A stretch of 64,000 nt of DNA, taken from an uncultured Eubacterium sp. (GTDB lineage Bacteria; Bacillota; Clostridia; Lachnospirales; Lachnospiraceae). This document shows, piece by piece, positions 1-9,390 of the stretch. Positions within the stretch are counted from its first letter, which is position 1, and every line of letters begins with the position of its first letter. The translations under genes were made by a program, and so were the position numbers. The stretch is from positions 285,205 through 349,204 of the forward strand of contig CAJUBZ010000001.1 in assembly GCA_910584795.1 (NCBI GenBank), written 5' to 3'. The notes beneath the pieces are model-generated. The model was not told the origin of the DNA, searched no databases, and saw nothing but the letters and a program-made list of their open reading frames with translations.

Positions 1-1545
1 AAGGCAGCTCCTCTTACTGCACCTAACTTTTGTATGTTACTTCGAAAACATATCAACAATGGACGTATCATATCCATCTCCCAACCGGGTCTTGAAAGAA
101 TTATTGATTTTGAAATACAACATTTAGACGAACTAGGAGATATAAGAACAAAACATTTGGTTGTGGAACTTATGGGAAAACACAGTAATATTATTTTTAT
201 GGATGATAATAGTATTTTAGATAGCATTAAACATGTAAATTCTATTATGAGTTCCGTACGTCAGGTGCTGCCGGGAAGAGAATATTTTATTCCTGATACA
301 AGAAATAAGAAAAATCCACTAATAATAGAAAAAACTGAATTTATGGATATTGTTTTTTCACAACCTATGCCTCTGGCTAAGGCAATTTACACTTCTTTTA
401 CCGGTATCAGTCCTACTATTGCCGAAAACATTTGTTATGAATCTAATTTTGATTCATCACTTCCTGCAAACACATTGGAATATGGTAATCAGAATATTAT
501 ATGGATGAATTTCTATCAGTTGATAAATAAAATAAAAAATAACACATTTTTACCGACAATATACGAAAAAAATGGTAAACCGGAAGAATTCTGTGCACTG
601 CCGCTTTCTACATACTCTGATTGTGAGGCAAAAGAGTATGATAGTATCAGTCAATTATTAGAAACATATTATGCAAAAAGAAATCTTTATACCCGCATGC
701 GGCAGAAATCTGTAGATTTAAGAAAAATCGTCTCCAATGCATTGGAAAGAGATAATAGAAAATATAATATCCAGTTAAAACAATTAAAAGATACAAATAA
801 AAAAGATAAATATAAAGTATATGGAGAACTTCTTACAACATACGGTTACTCTATTGAACCTGGAGCAAAGGAATTTGAAACAATAGATTTTTATACAGGA
901 AACACCGTAAAAATACCGTTAGATCCAATGTTATCTCCAATTGATAATGCAAAAAAATTCTATGAAAAATATGCAAAGTTAAAACGTACTTACGAAGCCC
1001 TGTCAGATATTATTCAAGAAACAAAAAATTCCATAGATTATCTGGAATCTATTCATGTTTCCATTGATATTGCAACCAGTGAAGATGATTTAAAAGCAAT
1101 TCAAAAAGAACTAGTTCAAACAGGTTATATCAAAAAACACGGTCAGCATAAAAATAAAAAAGATAAAATTACTAGTAAACCTTTACATTTTATTTCTTCT
1201 GACGGATTTGATATGTATGTGGGAAAAAATAATATTCAAAATGAAGAACTGACTTTTAAAACCGCCACAGGCAATGACTGGTGGTTTCACAGCAAATCTT
1301 TTCCTGGTTCTCATGTTATTGTAAAAGCAAATAATCAGGAACTGCCTGATACAACTTTCGAGGAAGCCGCAAAATTAGCTGCATATTACTCCAAGGCCTC
1401 CAATCAGGATAAAGTAGAAATTGATTACGTACAAAAGAAACATGTTAAAAAAGTGGCTGGAGCAATGCCGGGATTTGTTATTTATCATACGAATTACTCA
1501 ATGATAGCCAGTCCTGATATTTCTGGAATCACATTGATTAATTGA
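1..1545 (+). CDS. rqcH: RqcH / NFACT-family ribosome quality-control protein, 5' end missing
   Basis: This is the bacterial Rqc2/NEMF homologue, which binds stalled 50S subunits and directs C-terminal alanine tailing of nascent chains; older annotations call it fibronectin-binding protein. The open frame runs in from base 1 (residues KAAPLTAPNFCMLLRKH), so the start codon and first N-terminal part lie upstream of the window. What is visible is the rest of NFACT-N, a long charged helical middle (about residues 200-350) predicted as coiled coil, and a C-terminal NFACT-R domain with the family pattern YVGKNN followed by DWWFHSK and PGSHVIVK. The gene is convergent with glgA and ends at a hairpin terminator. 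The internal ATG at 34 is not the real start. Confidence 0.93.
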   Translation, partial: KAAPLTAPNFCMLLRKHINNGRIISISQPGLERIIDFEIQHLDELGDIRTKHLVVELMGKHSNIIFMDDNSILDSIKHVNSIMSSVRQVLPGREYFIPDTRNKKNPLIIEKTEFMDIVFSQPMPLAKAIYTSFTGISPTIAENICYESNFDSSLPANTLEYGNQNIIWMNFYQLINKIKNNTFLPTIYEKNGKPEEFCALPLSTYSDCEAKEYDSISQLLETYYAKRNLYTRMRQKSVDLRKIVSNALERDNRKYNIQLKQLKDTNKKDKYKVYGELLTTYGYSIEPGAKEFETIDFYTGNTVKIPLDPMLSPIDNAKKFYEKYAKLKRTYEALSDIIQETKNSIDYLESIHVSIDIATSEDDLKAIQKELVQTGYIKKHGQHKNKKDKITSKPLHFISSDGFDMYVGKNNIQNEELTFKTATGNDWWFHSKSFPGSHVIVKANNQELPDTTFEEAAKLAAYYSKASNQDKVEIDYVQKKHVKKVAGAMPGFVIYHTNYSMIASPDISGITLIN

Positions 1546-1553
1546 TTTATCTA

Positions 1554-1583
1554 AAAAGCTGGGTTGTATTCAACCCAGCTTTT
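1554..1583. terminator. Bidirectional terminator between rqcH and glgA
   Basis: Perfect 13-bp inverted repeat, AAAAGCTGGGTTG and its complement, around a 4-nt TATT loop, with A and T runs on both sides. It lies between two convergent stop codons and can serve both genes. Confidence 0.85.
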
Positions 1584-1596
1584 ATAACTTTATTCT

Positions 1597-3039
1597 TTAT
1601 CCAATTAATTCGTCATATAACTGCTGATATTTCTCAGCAGATGTTTTCCAAGAATAATCTACAGCCATTGCTCTTTCCACCATTTTATTCCAATCACGTT
1701 TCTTGTCATAAAATATGTGTTCTGCGTATCTAAGTGTCCCCATCATTTCATGTGCATTATAGTTACTGAATGAAAATCCTGTACCTGTATTTTCGTACTC
1801 GTTATATGGCTGTACAGTATCTTTTAACCCTCCTGTCTCACGTACAATCGGAAGTGTACCATACCTCATGCTCATTAACTGGCTAAGTCCACATGGTTCA
1901 AACAGAGATGGCATTATAAATGCGTCACATGCCGCATATATTTTATGAGAAAGTTCTTCGGAATAATAAATATTAGCCGATACATCCTTTCCATACTTCC
2001 AGTCAAAATGTCTGAACATATTCTCATATCGTTCTTCACCAGTTCCAAGAATAACAAACTGTACCGCATCCTGACACATCTCATCCATAACATACGCAAT
2101 CAAATCCAGTCCTTTTTGATCGGTTAAGCGACTAACCAAACCAATCATCATCTTTTTCGGATTTACTTCTAATCCCAATTCCTTTTGTAGAGCTGTTTTA
2201 TTCTTTACTTTTTCTTTTCTAAAATTATCTTTAGAAAAGTTTTTTGCAATTAACTTATCTGTTTCAGGATTGTATTCATCGTAATCAATTCCATTCACAA
2301 TGCCCCGCAGGCAATTTGATCTTGCACGCATAAGACCATCCAATCCCTCACCATAAAATGGTGTTTTAATCTCTTCAGCATATGTACTACTAACTGTAGT
2401 AACCATATCTGCATAGACAATGCCCCCCTTTAAATAATTACCAGTATCGTAATCTTTTAATTTGTCTGATGTAAAGTAATAATCTGAAAGACCTGCAATA
2501 TCCTTGATTGTGTCAATATCCCACACTCCCTGGAATTTCAGGTTATGAATTGTCATAATCGATTTCACACCTTTATAAAAATCGCCAACAGAGAAACTAT
2601 CTTTTAAATATACCGGAATCAGTCCTGTATGATAATCATGGCAATGTATAATATCTGGTCTGAAATCAATTACCGGCAGAGCAGAAAGAACAGCTCTTGA
2701 GAAAAATGCAAACTTTTCAAGATCATATCTCACATCACTATAAGGTGAAGGTCCTGCAAAATAATATTCATTATCTATGAAGTAAAATTTCACTCCTTCA
2801 TATTCCATCTCCAAAATTCCAACATACTGTCTTCTCCAACATAAGTCCATGTAAAAATGATTTACATATTTCATCTGACTTTTCCATTTTTCATCCATAC
2901 ACATATACTTTGGAATAATGACTCTCACATCATACTTTTTCTTATCAAAACATTTTGGAAGTGAGCCTACAACGTCTGCCAGTCCTCCGGTTTTAATAAA
3001 AGGTACACATTCTGATGCTGCAAATAAAATTTTCTTCAT
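1597..3039 (-). CDS. glgA: Glycogen (starch) synthase, ADP-glucose type
   Basis: GT5 family glucosyltransferase that extends alpha-1,4-glucan chains from ADP-glucose. The 480-residue length is normal. The N-terminal motif KTGGLADVVGSLP (from residue 16) is the ADP-glucose binding signature, and the C-terminal half has the GT-B nucleotide-sugar pattern FEPCGLSQL followed by a GGLKDTV segment. The start ATG is preceded by AGGAAAAA. No other glg genes are next to it here; it stands alone between rqcH and spo0A, so glycogen branching and ADP-glucose synthesis genes must be elsewhere. Confidence 0.95.
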   Translation of the reverse strand: MKKILFAASECVPFIKTGGLADVVGSLPKCFDKKKYDVRVIIPKYMCMDEKWKSQMKYVNHFYMDLCWRRQYVGILEMEYEGVKFYFIDNEYYFAGPSPYSDVRYDLEKFAFFSRAVLSALPVIDFRPDIIHCHDYHTGLIPVYLKDSFSVGDFYKGVKSIMTIHNLKFQGVWDIDTIKDIAGLSDYYFTSDKLKDYDTGNYLKGGIVYADMVTTVSSTYAEEIKTPFYGEGLDGLMRARSNCLRGIVNGIDYDEYNPETDKLIAKNFSKDNFRKEKVKNKTALQKELGLEVNPKKMMIGLVSRLTDQKGLDLIAYVMDEMCQDAVQFVILGTGEERYENMFRHFDWKYGKDVSANIYYSEELSHKIYAACDAFIMPSLFEPCGLSQLMSMRYGTLPIVRETGGLKDTVQPYNEYENTGTGFSFSNYNAHEMMGTLRYAEHIFYDKKRDWNKMVERAMAVDYSWKTSAEKYQQLYDELIG

Positions 3040-3079
3040 ATTTTTTCCTCCAGATTCAATTCATATGTATTTTACTAGT

Positions 3080-3934
3080 TTATCGACATTTATACTCCAG
3101 CCTGATCTTATCAGCAATCAGAGCAATAAATTCTGAATTTGTCGGTTTACCCTTTTCTGCATTAATCGTATAACCGAACAGTTCATCAATAGTATCCATT
3201 CTACCTCTGTTCCATGCCACTTCGATTGCATGTCGTATTGCCCTTTCTACTCTGCTAGAGGTTGTCTGAAACTTTTTCGCAATCGTTGGATATAATATTT
3301 TTGTAATAGAGTTTAACATTTCTGTATCATTCACAGACATAATAATTGCTTCTCTTAAATATTGATATCCTTTAATATGAGCCGGAACTCCCACATCATG
3401 GATAATTGCCGTAACATCACTTTCGATATTCCTATCCATAAACTGCTTTCGATCTTCTCCGGCATCTATAAATTTTTTATTTTCAGGAATGCGTTTATTA
3501 TAGGACTTAACACCTTTTACTCTATCAATAATCATGTCCATTTCGAAAGGTTTTAACATATAATACCCTGCTCCAAAACCAAATGCATCCTGAATAACAC
3601 TTTCATTACTAATGGCAGATGTAATTATAAAAAATGGTGTTTTAATTAAAGAACCTTCATTATGTATTTTATCCATTAAAGATAAACCATCCATTTTCGG
3701 CATAATTAAATCTAATATAACAACATCCGGATTTGTTTTTCTTATTAATTCGTATCCTTCTTCTCCATTTTTTGCTTTTCCAACAACTTTTATGGATGTA
3801 TCTTTCGTTAAAGCATCATTGATATTTTCAATGATTTTTTCATTATCATCAACAATGGCTACATTAACAATATTTGAGTTTTTATTATAATTACTACTAA
3901 TATTCATGCTGCGATTTGTAATAGTTCTATTCAT
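3080..3934 (-). CDS. spo0A: Sporulation master response regulator Spo0A
   Basis: Two-domain response regulator that, when phosphorylated, switches the cell into sporulation. Residues 23-145 form a CheY-like receiver with the acidic pair DD at 29-30, the phosphoacceptor Asp75 in VVILDLIMPKMDG and a late Lys (YMLKPFE). Residues 175-284 are the Spo0A DNA-binding domain, recognised by SSRVERAIRHAIEVAWNRG, the helix that reads the 0A box. The protein is slightly longer at the N terminus than Bacillus Spo0A (about 20 extra polar residues). An AGGAGG ribosome site stands 4 nt before the ATG. It is the last member of the conserved recN-spoIVB-spo0A order, with a gene for an FHA protein between it and spoIVB. 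Confidence 0.97.
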   Translation of the reverse strand: MNRTITNRSMNISSNYNKNSNIVNVAIVDDNEKIIENINDALTKDTSIKVVGKAKNGEEGYELIRKTNPDVVILDLIMPKMDGLSLMDKIHNEGSLIKTPFFIITSAISNESVIQDAFGFGAGYYMLKPFEMDMIIDRVKGVKSYNKRIPENKKFIDAGEDRKQFMDRNIESDVTAIIHDVGVPAHIKGYQYLREAIIMSVNDTEMLNSITKILYPTIAKKFQTTSSRVERAIRHAIEVAWNRGRMDTIDELFGYTINAEKGKPTNSEFIALIADKIRLEYKCR

Positions 3935-3989
3935 CTTTCCTCCTGTTTTGTCAAAATACAGTACTGTTTGAATTCTTTTGACAAAGAAG

Positions 3990-4053
3990 ATTATAGTTTG
4001 TTCTTAGAAGATGTTCAACTTAAACAAATCGCATAAAATCCTATTTTTCGACA
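3990..4053 (-). promoter_or_regulatory. spo0A promoter (sigma-A type) with upstream 0A-like box
   Basis: On the minus strand, TTGAAC (4013-4018) and a perfect TATAAT (3990-3995) are spaced by 17 nt, a good sigma-A promoter. A TGTCGAA sequence, which matches the Spo0A binding box, lies at 4047-4053, about 30 nt upstream of the -35. The 5' leader also contains a 10-bp inverted repeat (TTTGTCAAAA / TTTTGACAAA, about 3947-3986) just before the ribosome site. Autoregulation by Spo0A is inferred, not shown. Confidence 0.6.
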
Positions 4054-4154
4054 TTCCGGTTTACATATAAAAAATCATTTTACATAAAAGCGTTTATTCT
4101 CTCATGAATCGAAAAAATAAAAGTCGAAAAATATATTATTAAGTCAATATTTTT

Positions 4155-4904
4155 TTAATTAATATATACAATCATTTCTTCTTTTTCAGCAAGCTCAATC
4201 CGATATCCATCCCTTAGTTCATAATACACTTTAGGTCTCAACTGAGTGCCGTTAATCTTTGTTCCATTTGTGGAATCATAATCTGCAATCCGATACTTTC
4301 CATCTTTACATGAGATAACTACATGTATTTTCGATATGTAAGTCTCCGGAATATCAATACTTGCATTATCTCTGCCTATTGTGAAAGGGGTCTTTTTGAT
4401 TGGATATTTTTTATTATTATATATAATCATAGCTTCAGGTTCTGTTTCTGCCACATCTTTTTTGTAATGTTTTGTAGCTGAAACCTGTGTCTTTGGTGCA
4501 GAGCGTTTTTTTCTTAGCTCTAAATTATATTCTGTAAAAGGATTTAAGACCATTCCATTCAGATTTTCACAATCATTCATAAAAGTGTATGCATAAGAAG
4601 CCGGTACTTTTATGAATGAAAAACTATCCATATAATCTCTTGGAATCTGTTCATAAGAAGTAAAAACCGGCAATAATCTGGCTCTCCCACCATCCTTAAC
4701 AATATCCGGCTTTAACGTTATTCCTTCGATGATTTCTTCAAAGATTTCTGCCTCTTCAAAACCTGTACGCATGGCTAAAATAATTTCAGCCTTCTGCAAC
4801 ATATCCACAATATCTTTTTTTCTAATTTTCTTTTCTGGTTTTTTATTATATTTTTTTATCATATCTTCGATGTGATATACTAATTCCATATTATTTTTTG
4901 CCAT
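4155..4904 (-). CDS. SseB-like / FHA-domain protein
   Basis: About 249 residues. The C-terminal 90 residues are a forkhead-associated domain (IGRDNASIDIP, then ISKIHVVI and DYDSTNGTKING), which binds phosphothreonine peptides. The middle segment (LPVFTSYEQIP ... NGMVLNPF) resembles the SseB N-terminal domain found in many Clostridia/actinobacterial proteins. The N-terminal 60 residues are charged and helical. No transmembrane segment is seen. ATG at 4904 is preferred (AGAAAGG about 13 nt upstream, so a weak site); a TTG at 4937 would add 11 residues but has no ribosome site. It sits between spoIVB and spo0A. A role in Ser/Thr kinase signalling is inference from the FHA fold only. Confidence 0.75.
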   Translation of the reverse strand: MAKNNMELVYHIEDMIKKYNKKPEKKIRKKDIVDMLQKAEIILAMRTGFEEAEIFEEIIEGITLKPDIVKDGGRARLLPVFTSYEQIPRDYMDSFSFIKVPASYAYTFMNDCENLNGMVLNPFTEYNLELRKKRSAPKTQVSATKHYKKDVAETEPEAMIIYNNKKYPIKKTPFTIGRDNASIDIPETYISKIHVVISCKDGKYRIADYDSTNGTKINGTQLRPKVYYELRDGYRIELAEKEEMIVYIN

Positions 4905-5010
4905 AACTTTATCCCAAACCTTTCTGCATTGCTGCAATTATCGTCTGTATTCGTAATAATAACATTATACTACAAAATTCGACTGAATTATATATAAAAT
5001 ATTTAAAAAT

Positions 5011-6228
5011 TTAATATCCTAAAATCATATTTTCTGCAAATATTCCATAACCTCTGGCAGGATCATTAACCATAACATGAGTTACTGCACCAATCACCTT
5101 ATTATTCTGGATAATAGGGCATCCACTCATTCCCTGTACAATACCATTTGTTTTACTTAATAGTTCCTTATCGATAATTTTTATTACCATATTTTTTTCT
5201 TTATTATTTTTATTTATTTCGATAATTTCAATATCATATCGATTTACTTTATCATTCACAATAAATTGAATCTGTGCTTTTCCTTTTTTTATTTCATTCT
5301 TTAATGCCATCTCCATTTTCTTAATTTTATATTTCTCATAAACTGGTTTATCAATCTTTCCGTTAATTCCACAATTATTATTTGACATGATACTTCCGAT
5401 AATATTTTCTTTATTGTATTCTATACTTCCACATAAACCTCCAGGAACTCCTTTTTTTCCTTTTTTTACTCCCCATATGTTTGCATTATAAATTGTCCCC
5501 TCGTGAGATGATAATAATTTTCCTGTATCTATATCACTAATACCGTGTCCCAATGCATAATATCTGTCTTCGTAGATAAACGACATGCTCCCAATTCCCT
5601 GTGAATCATCTCTGACCCAGATTCCTAACATATATTCACCATTTTTTGCCTCAACAGGTTTAATGACAGTTGTTCTAATTCCCACTTCAGATTTTATTGT
5701 TAATGAGACCTCTTTATTCTTATTTTGACTAATTAAATATAATAACTGGGCTTTATTACTGATTCTGATATCATTAAATTTTACAATATACTCTCCGGAA
5801 AAAACTTTTCCCTCAGCAGGAGAGATTTGTTCTCCCTTTTTATTTTCAATCATTCCCGGTTCAATAATCATAACCCCTTGTGTTTTTAAATATAAACCGA
5901 TTGGTAATCCCATGGGATATACATAAGTCTTATCAATCACTTTCACCTTTGCATCTTTTAATGCAATAATACCAAATAATTTATATTTTCCTTCATAATC
6001 CCCTTTATTTCCTGAATAAATATTATTTTTTCCTGAAAGATTGATGTTCTTTTTATTACTGACCTCTAATGAAACCGGGATAGAAAAATCATATTTAGTA
6101 ACCTGATTTGAATTTACAAATATCGTATTTGGTAAATGATTATTTACATATAAAATACCTGAAACTATAATTACTAACAACGCCATTAATATTGATGCAA
6201 TTAAACATTTTTTATAAATCCTTCTCAT
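5011..6228 (-). CDS. spoIVB: SpoIVB serine peptidase
   Basis: Forespore-secreted PDZ/S55 protease that starts the signal leading to late mother-cell gene expression (cleavage of SpoIVFA in Bacillus). The 405-residue protein has an N-terminal membrane anchor (about residues 8-28), a PDZ region near 110-180, and the S55 peptidase domain with the catalytic His in YALGHGISD and Ser in GMSGCPI, followed by GAVTHVMVNDP, a family hallmark. The start ATG follows a GGGGG ribosome site. It lies directly downstream of recN, as in most spore formers, but a terminator separates the two, which fits its own stage-specific promoter; I could not identify a convincing sigma-F or sigma-G promoter by eye. Confidence 0.95.
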   Translation of the reverse strand: MRRIYKKCLIASILMALLVIIVSGILYVNNHLPNTIFVNSNQVTKYDFSIPVSLEVSNKKNINLSGKNNIYSGNKGDYEGKYKLFGIIALKDAKVKVIDKTYVYPMGLPIGLYLKTQGVMIIEPGMIENKKGEQISPAEGKVFSGEYIVKFNDIRISNKAQLLYLISQNKNKEVSLTIKSEVGIRTTVIKPVEAKNGEYMLGIWVRDDSQGIGSMSFIYEDRYYALGHGISDIDTGKLLSSHEGTIYNANIWGVKKGKKGVPGGLCGSIEYNKENIIGSIMSNNNCGINGKIDKPVYEKYKIKKMEMALKNEIKKGKAQIQFIVNDKVNRYDIEIIEINKNNKEKNMVIKIIDKELLSKTNGIVQGMSGCPIIQNNKVIGAVTHVMVNDPARGYGIFAENMILGY

Positions 6229-6283
6229 TTTTCTAAACCCCCATCAAATATATTTTATTAATTTCTTTTTCATTTATTACAAA

Positions 6284-6316
6284 TAAAAAAGAAGGAAGAC
6301 TTTTTGCCTCCTTCTT
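6284..6316 (-). terminator. recN terminator
   Basis: On the minus strand an AAGAAGG ... CCTTCTT hairpin (arms 6289-6295 and 6310-6316) is followed by a run of T. It stands between the recN stop and spoIVB start. Confidence 0.75.
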
Positions 6317-6337
6317 AATATTCCAAAAAACAATTGT

Positions 6338-8026
6338 TTAAACCAAGTTACTTTTTGTTCTATCTGCCATATCTTTCATTTCCATGGCATGAGAAATTGC
6401 TGCACTTGTTATTGTTCCATCTCCATTTATTCTAACAAGTTCTTCTATAGATTCATTTCTTCCCAGCTGATAAATATTAGTAGCTGTGACATCATTTTCC
6501 GATTTTTTTTGAATTAAATAATGATGGTCTGCCATTGCAGCAATCTGTGCCAGATGAGAGATACACAACACTTGATGATTTTTGCTGATTCGTGCTAGTT
6601 TCTCAGCAACCATACTGGCTGTTCTACCACTGATTCCAGTATCAATTTCATCAAATATCAGCGTTTCAATTTCATCCTCTGTTGCCAGTATGGACTTAAT
6701 TGCCAACATAATTCTGGAAAGCTCTCCACCTGAGGCAACTTTTGCCAGCGGCTTTAAAGGTTCTCCAGGATTTGTGGAAATCATAAATTCCACATGATCT
6801 GTCCCCTCATCTGTAAGATGCTCTTTTTGTTTAATTTCTATTTTGAACTCTACAGATATAAAATTCAAATCAACTAATGCATCTGTTACTAGTTTTTCCA
6901 ATTCTATTGCAGCTCTCCTGCGCTTGGCTGACAACTTCCCACTCACAATTTTCATTTTGTTTTCATATTCATTTATTTCTTCATTAATTTTTTCAATTTC
7001 ATCCTGATAGTTATTTAACTGATCTAAATATGTTTGTTTGTTATCCCGATAATCTAATACATCCTCTATTGTTCTTCCATACTTTAATTTCAAATGATTA
7101 ATGGTATCTAATCGGTCCTCCACTTCTTTTGCATAAGCCGAATCAAATTCGAGACTGTTGTTATAATCTTCCAATTGTTTCGTCAAATCCCTGCATATGG
7201 TATCAATATCATAAAGCATATTCCGAAGCTCTACGATACTTTCATCCATATCCTTAATACCGTTCATTGCCGAAACAGCACGTCCGATAAGATTTCCTGC
7301 ACCAAAGTCAGACTCATAATTCAAATAACCATATACCTCTGCCAGCCCGGAAGAAATCTCCTGACTGTTTGACAATTTTTTAAAAGAATCCTCTAAACGG
7401 ATATCTTCCCCACTCTTCAAATCTGCCAGATTAATTTCATCTACTTCATATTGTGCAAATTCTATTTCTCTGGTACGCTTTGATTCATCCATATCATAAC
7501 TGTCTAATCTTTTCTTTAATTCAGAATAACTTTTATAAAGTTCTTTTAAATCTTCTTTATCTTTTCTAATATCCTCTTTTGCATATTTATCCAGGATTTC
7601 TAAATGCTTTCCGGGATAAAGAAGTGATTGGTGGTCATGCTGCCCATGAATATCTATCAACATTCCCATAATTTGTTTTAACGTGTTAATATTAACAGTT
7701 TCACCGTTAATTTTCGACACGCTTCTGCTTTCTGATATTTTTCTGGTTACAGTAACAGTATTGTCTTCTCCAACAAAAATATCCATATTTTTTATTTTTT
7801 TAATAATTTCATCATTTACTAAAAATGTAAGTTCGACAATGGAAAAATCTGCACCTGTTCTTATAACATCTTTTGCTGCTTTATTCCCCAATGCAATATT
7901 CACAGAACCTAATATTAATGATTTTCCTGCTCCCGTTTCACCTGTCAGCACAATAAGACCATTGGTAAAATCCACGTCTACTTCCTCAATTAATGCAAGA
8001 TTTTTTACGTGCAGATTAATTAGCAT
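6338..8026 (-). CDS. recN: DNA repair protein RecN
   Basis: SMC-like ATPase that acts early in double-strand-break repair. The 562 residues show a Walker A GETGAGKS near residue 30, a long central coiled coil (about 150-380), the ABC signature ASGGELSRIMLAI and a Walker B LIFDEIDTGISG followed by CISHLAQIAA. Length and layout are normal for the family. An AGGAGGAAGT site precedes the ATG. It follows argR by 39 nt and is the last gene before a terminator; no LexA box is visible in the short gap to argR, so any SOS control would need a promoter elsewhere. Confidence 0.97.
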   Translation of the reverse strand: MLINLHVKNLALIEEVDVDFTNGLIVLTGETGAGKSLILGSVNIALGNKAAKDVIRTGADFSIVELTFLVNDEIIKKIKNMDIFVGEDNTVTVTRKISESRSVSKINGETVNINTLKQIMGMLIDIHGQHDHQSLLYPGKHLEILDKYAKEDIRKDKEDLKELYKSYSELKKRLDSYDMDESKRTREIEFAQYEVDEINLADLKSGEDIRLEDSFKKLSNSQEISSGLAEVYGYLNYESDFGAGNLIGRAVSAMNGIKDMDESIVELRNMLYDIDTICRDLTKQLEDYNNSLEFDSAYAKEVEDRLDTINHLKLKYGRTIEDVLDYRDNKQTYLDQLNNYQDEIEKINEEINEYENKMKIVSGKLSAKRRRAAIELEKLVTDALVDLNFISVEFKIEIKQKEHLTDEGTDHVEFMISTNPGEPLKPLAKVASGGELSRIMLAIKSILATEDEIETLIFDEIDTGISGRTASMVAEKLARISKNHQVLCISHLAQIAAMADHHYLIQKKSENDVTATNIYQLGRNESIEELVRINGDGTITSAAISHAMEMKDMADRTKSNLV

Positions 8027-8065
8027 ACTTCCTCCTTCTTGTGCTTCTCTCCGTTTCGTCCCATT

Positions 8066-8515
8066 TTAAACAATGATGCTGCTTATTACTTCTTTCACTT
8101 TCACAGCATCTTTTGCATTTGTAATTACACACATAATTGTATCATCACCTGCGATACAACCAATTATTTCTTTTATATTCATGGCATCAACAGCTGCACC
8201 TACTGCCATTGCCATTCCTGATACAGTTTTAATTACGAGCATATTCTCAGCACACTGCATTGATAAAATGCCATCATTTAATACACGCATATACTTACTG
8301 TCATTTGTAATTGTTGTAGTAGTGGGCACAACATATTTTTGTCCACCGCTTCCTGTAGCAGTTTTTAACAGGTTTAACTCCCTGATATCTCTTGAAACTG
8401 TTGCCTGTGTCACACGAAACCCACTGTCTATCAACATCTTTGCAAGTTCTTCCTGCGTTTCTATCTGATATTCTGATATCAACTCTATTATTTTTCTCTG
8501 TCTTTTTGCTTTCAT
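8066..8515 (-). CDS. argR: Arginine repressor ArgR
   Basis: Hexameric arginine-dependent regulator of arginine metabolism. The 149-residue protein has an N-terminal winged helix (RQRKIIELI ... VTQATVSRDIRELNL, residues 5-50) and a C-terminal oligomerisation/arginine-binding domain with the GDDTIMCV motif. It is in the standard nadK-argR-recN order, 11 nt after nadK, and no arg biosynthesis genes are in the window, so it acts in trans. The ATG has a GGAG site 8 nt upstream. Confidence 0.96.
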   Translation of the reverse strand: MKAKRQRKIIELISEYQIETQEELAKMLIDSGFRVTQATVSRDIRELNLLKTATGSGGQKYVVPTTTTITNDSKYMRVLNDGILSMQCAENMLVIKTVSGMAMAVGAAVDAMNIKEIIGCIAGDDTIMCVITNAKDAVKVKEVISSIIV

Positions 8516-8526
8516 AAATTCTCCAT

Positions 8527-9381
8527 CTAATTCAGTTTATCTTTTATTGCCTGCAGAAAACTTCCCTCATCTATCTTTGCTATCTTTGTAGCTTTTTCTG
8601 CTTCACAGATATCAATTACATCTCCTGAAATAATATTAAAAATACCATCACCGTCAAAAGCAACCTTCCTGCGCTCTTCATTCGGTGTCCTGCACTGTCC
8701 GATTCGCACTTCTATTTTGTCATTTCTTGAAAAAATAATACTTCTATTCCCCAATGAATGTGGACAGATTGGTGTCAGCATAATCATATGGGAATCCGGT
8801 CTTGCCACAGGCCCACCCGCTGACAGATTGTAAGCTGTAGATCCTGTGGGAGTAGATAAAATAATTCCATCCGCCTGATATGTTCCTAATATATCGCCAT
8901 TAACCAGAACATCATAATCTGTAATTGCCAATTCATCTCCTCTATGTATCACAATATCATTTAATACCACAGAAGAATATACCACTTTATCTTCTCTTTT
9001 TACATCTCCCTGTAACATCATTCTGGACTCAATATGAAACTGATTATTTAAAAGTTTATCTAATGCTGAATCTATATTATCAAGAGAGATCTCTGCCAGA
9101 AATCCAAGCGTTCCTTTATTGACACCTACAAAAACCGCATCTAAATCATTTAGGTCTTTTGCAGCATGTAATAAAGTACCATCACCACCAATACTGATGA
9201 CACATTCTGTTTCTTTTGGAACTTCACTTACTGATAAAACTTTGAAATCACCAGTATCTTCGTCGACGTTGTCAATAATTGTACATGTTCCACCATGTGT
9301 ATAAATGTAGTGTGAAATTGCATAAGCTGTTTTTAATTGTTTATCCTTGTAACTGTTTGTAACCACACAAAATTTTTTCAT
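8527..9381 (-). CDS. nadK: NAD kinase
   Basis: Phosphorylates NAD to NADP. The 284 residues carry the signature GGDGTLLHAAK (about residues 67-77), the NAD-binding stretch with GTLGFLAE, and the TPTGSTAYNLSAGGP active-site loop. Length is typical. It is 10 nt from tlyA and 11 nt from argR, inside the housekeeping operon. Confidence 0.97.
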   Translation of the reverse strand: MKKFCVVTNSYKDKQLKTAYAISHYIYTHGGTCTIIDNVDEDTGDFKVLSVSEVPKETECVISIGGDGTLLHAAKDLNDLDAVFVGVNKGTLGFLAEISLDNIDSALDKLLNNQFHIESRMMLQGDVKREDKVVYSSVVLNDIVIHRGDELAITDYDVLVNGDILGTYQADGIILSTPTGSTAYNLSAGGPVARPDSHMIMLTPICPHSLGNRSIIFSRNDKIEVRIGQCRTPNEERRKVAFDGDGIFNIISGDVIDICEAEKATKIAKIDEGSFLQAIKDKLN

Positions 9382-9390
9382 TTTCTACCT

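Noticed and set aside
6338..8065. LexA box at recN
   Set aside because: No GAAC-N4-GTTC type sequence was found in the 39-nt gap to argR.
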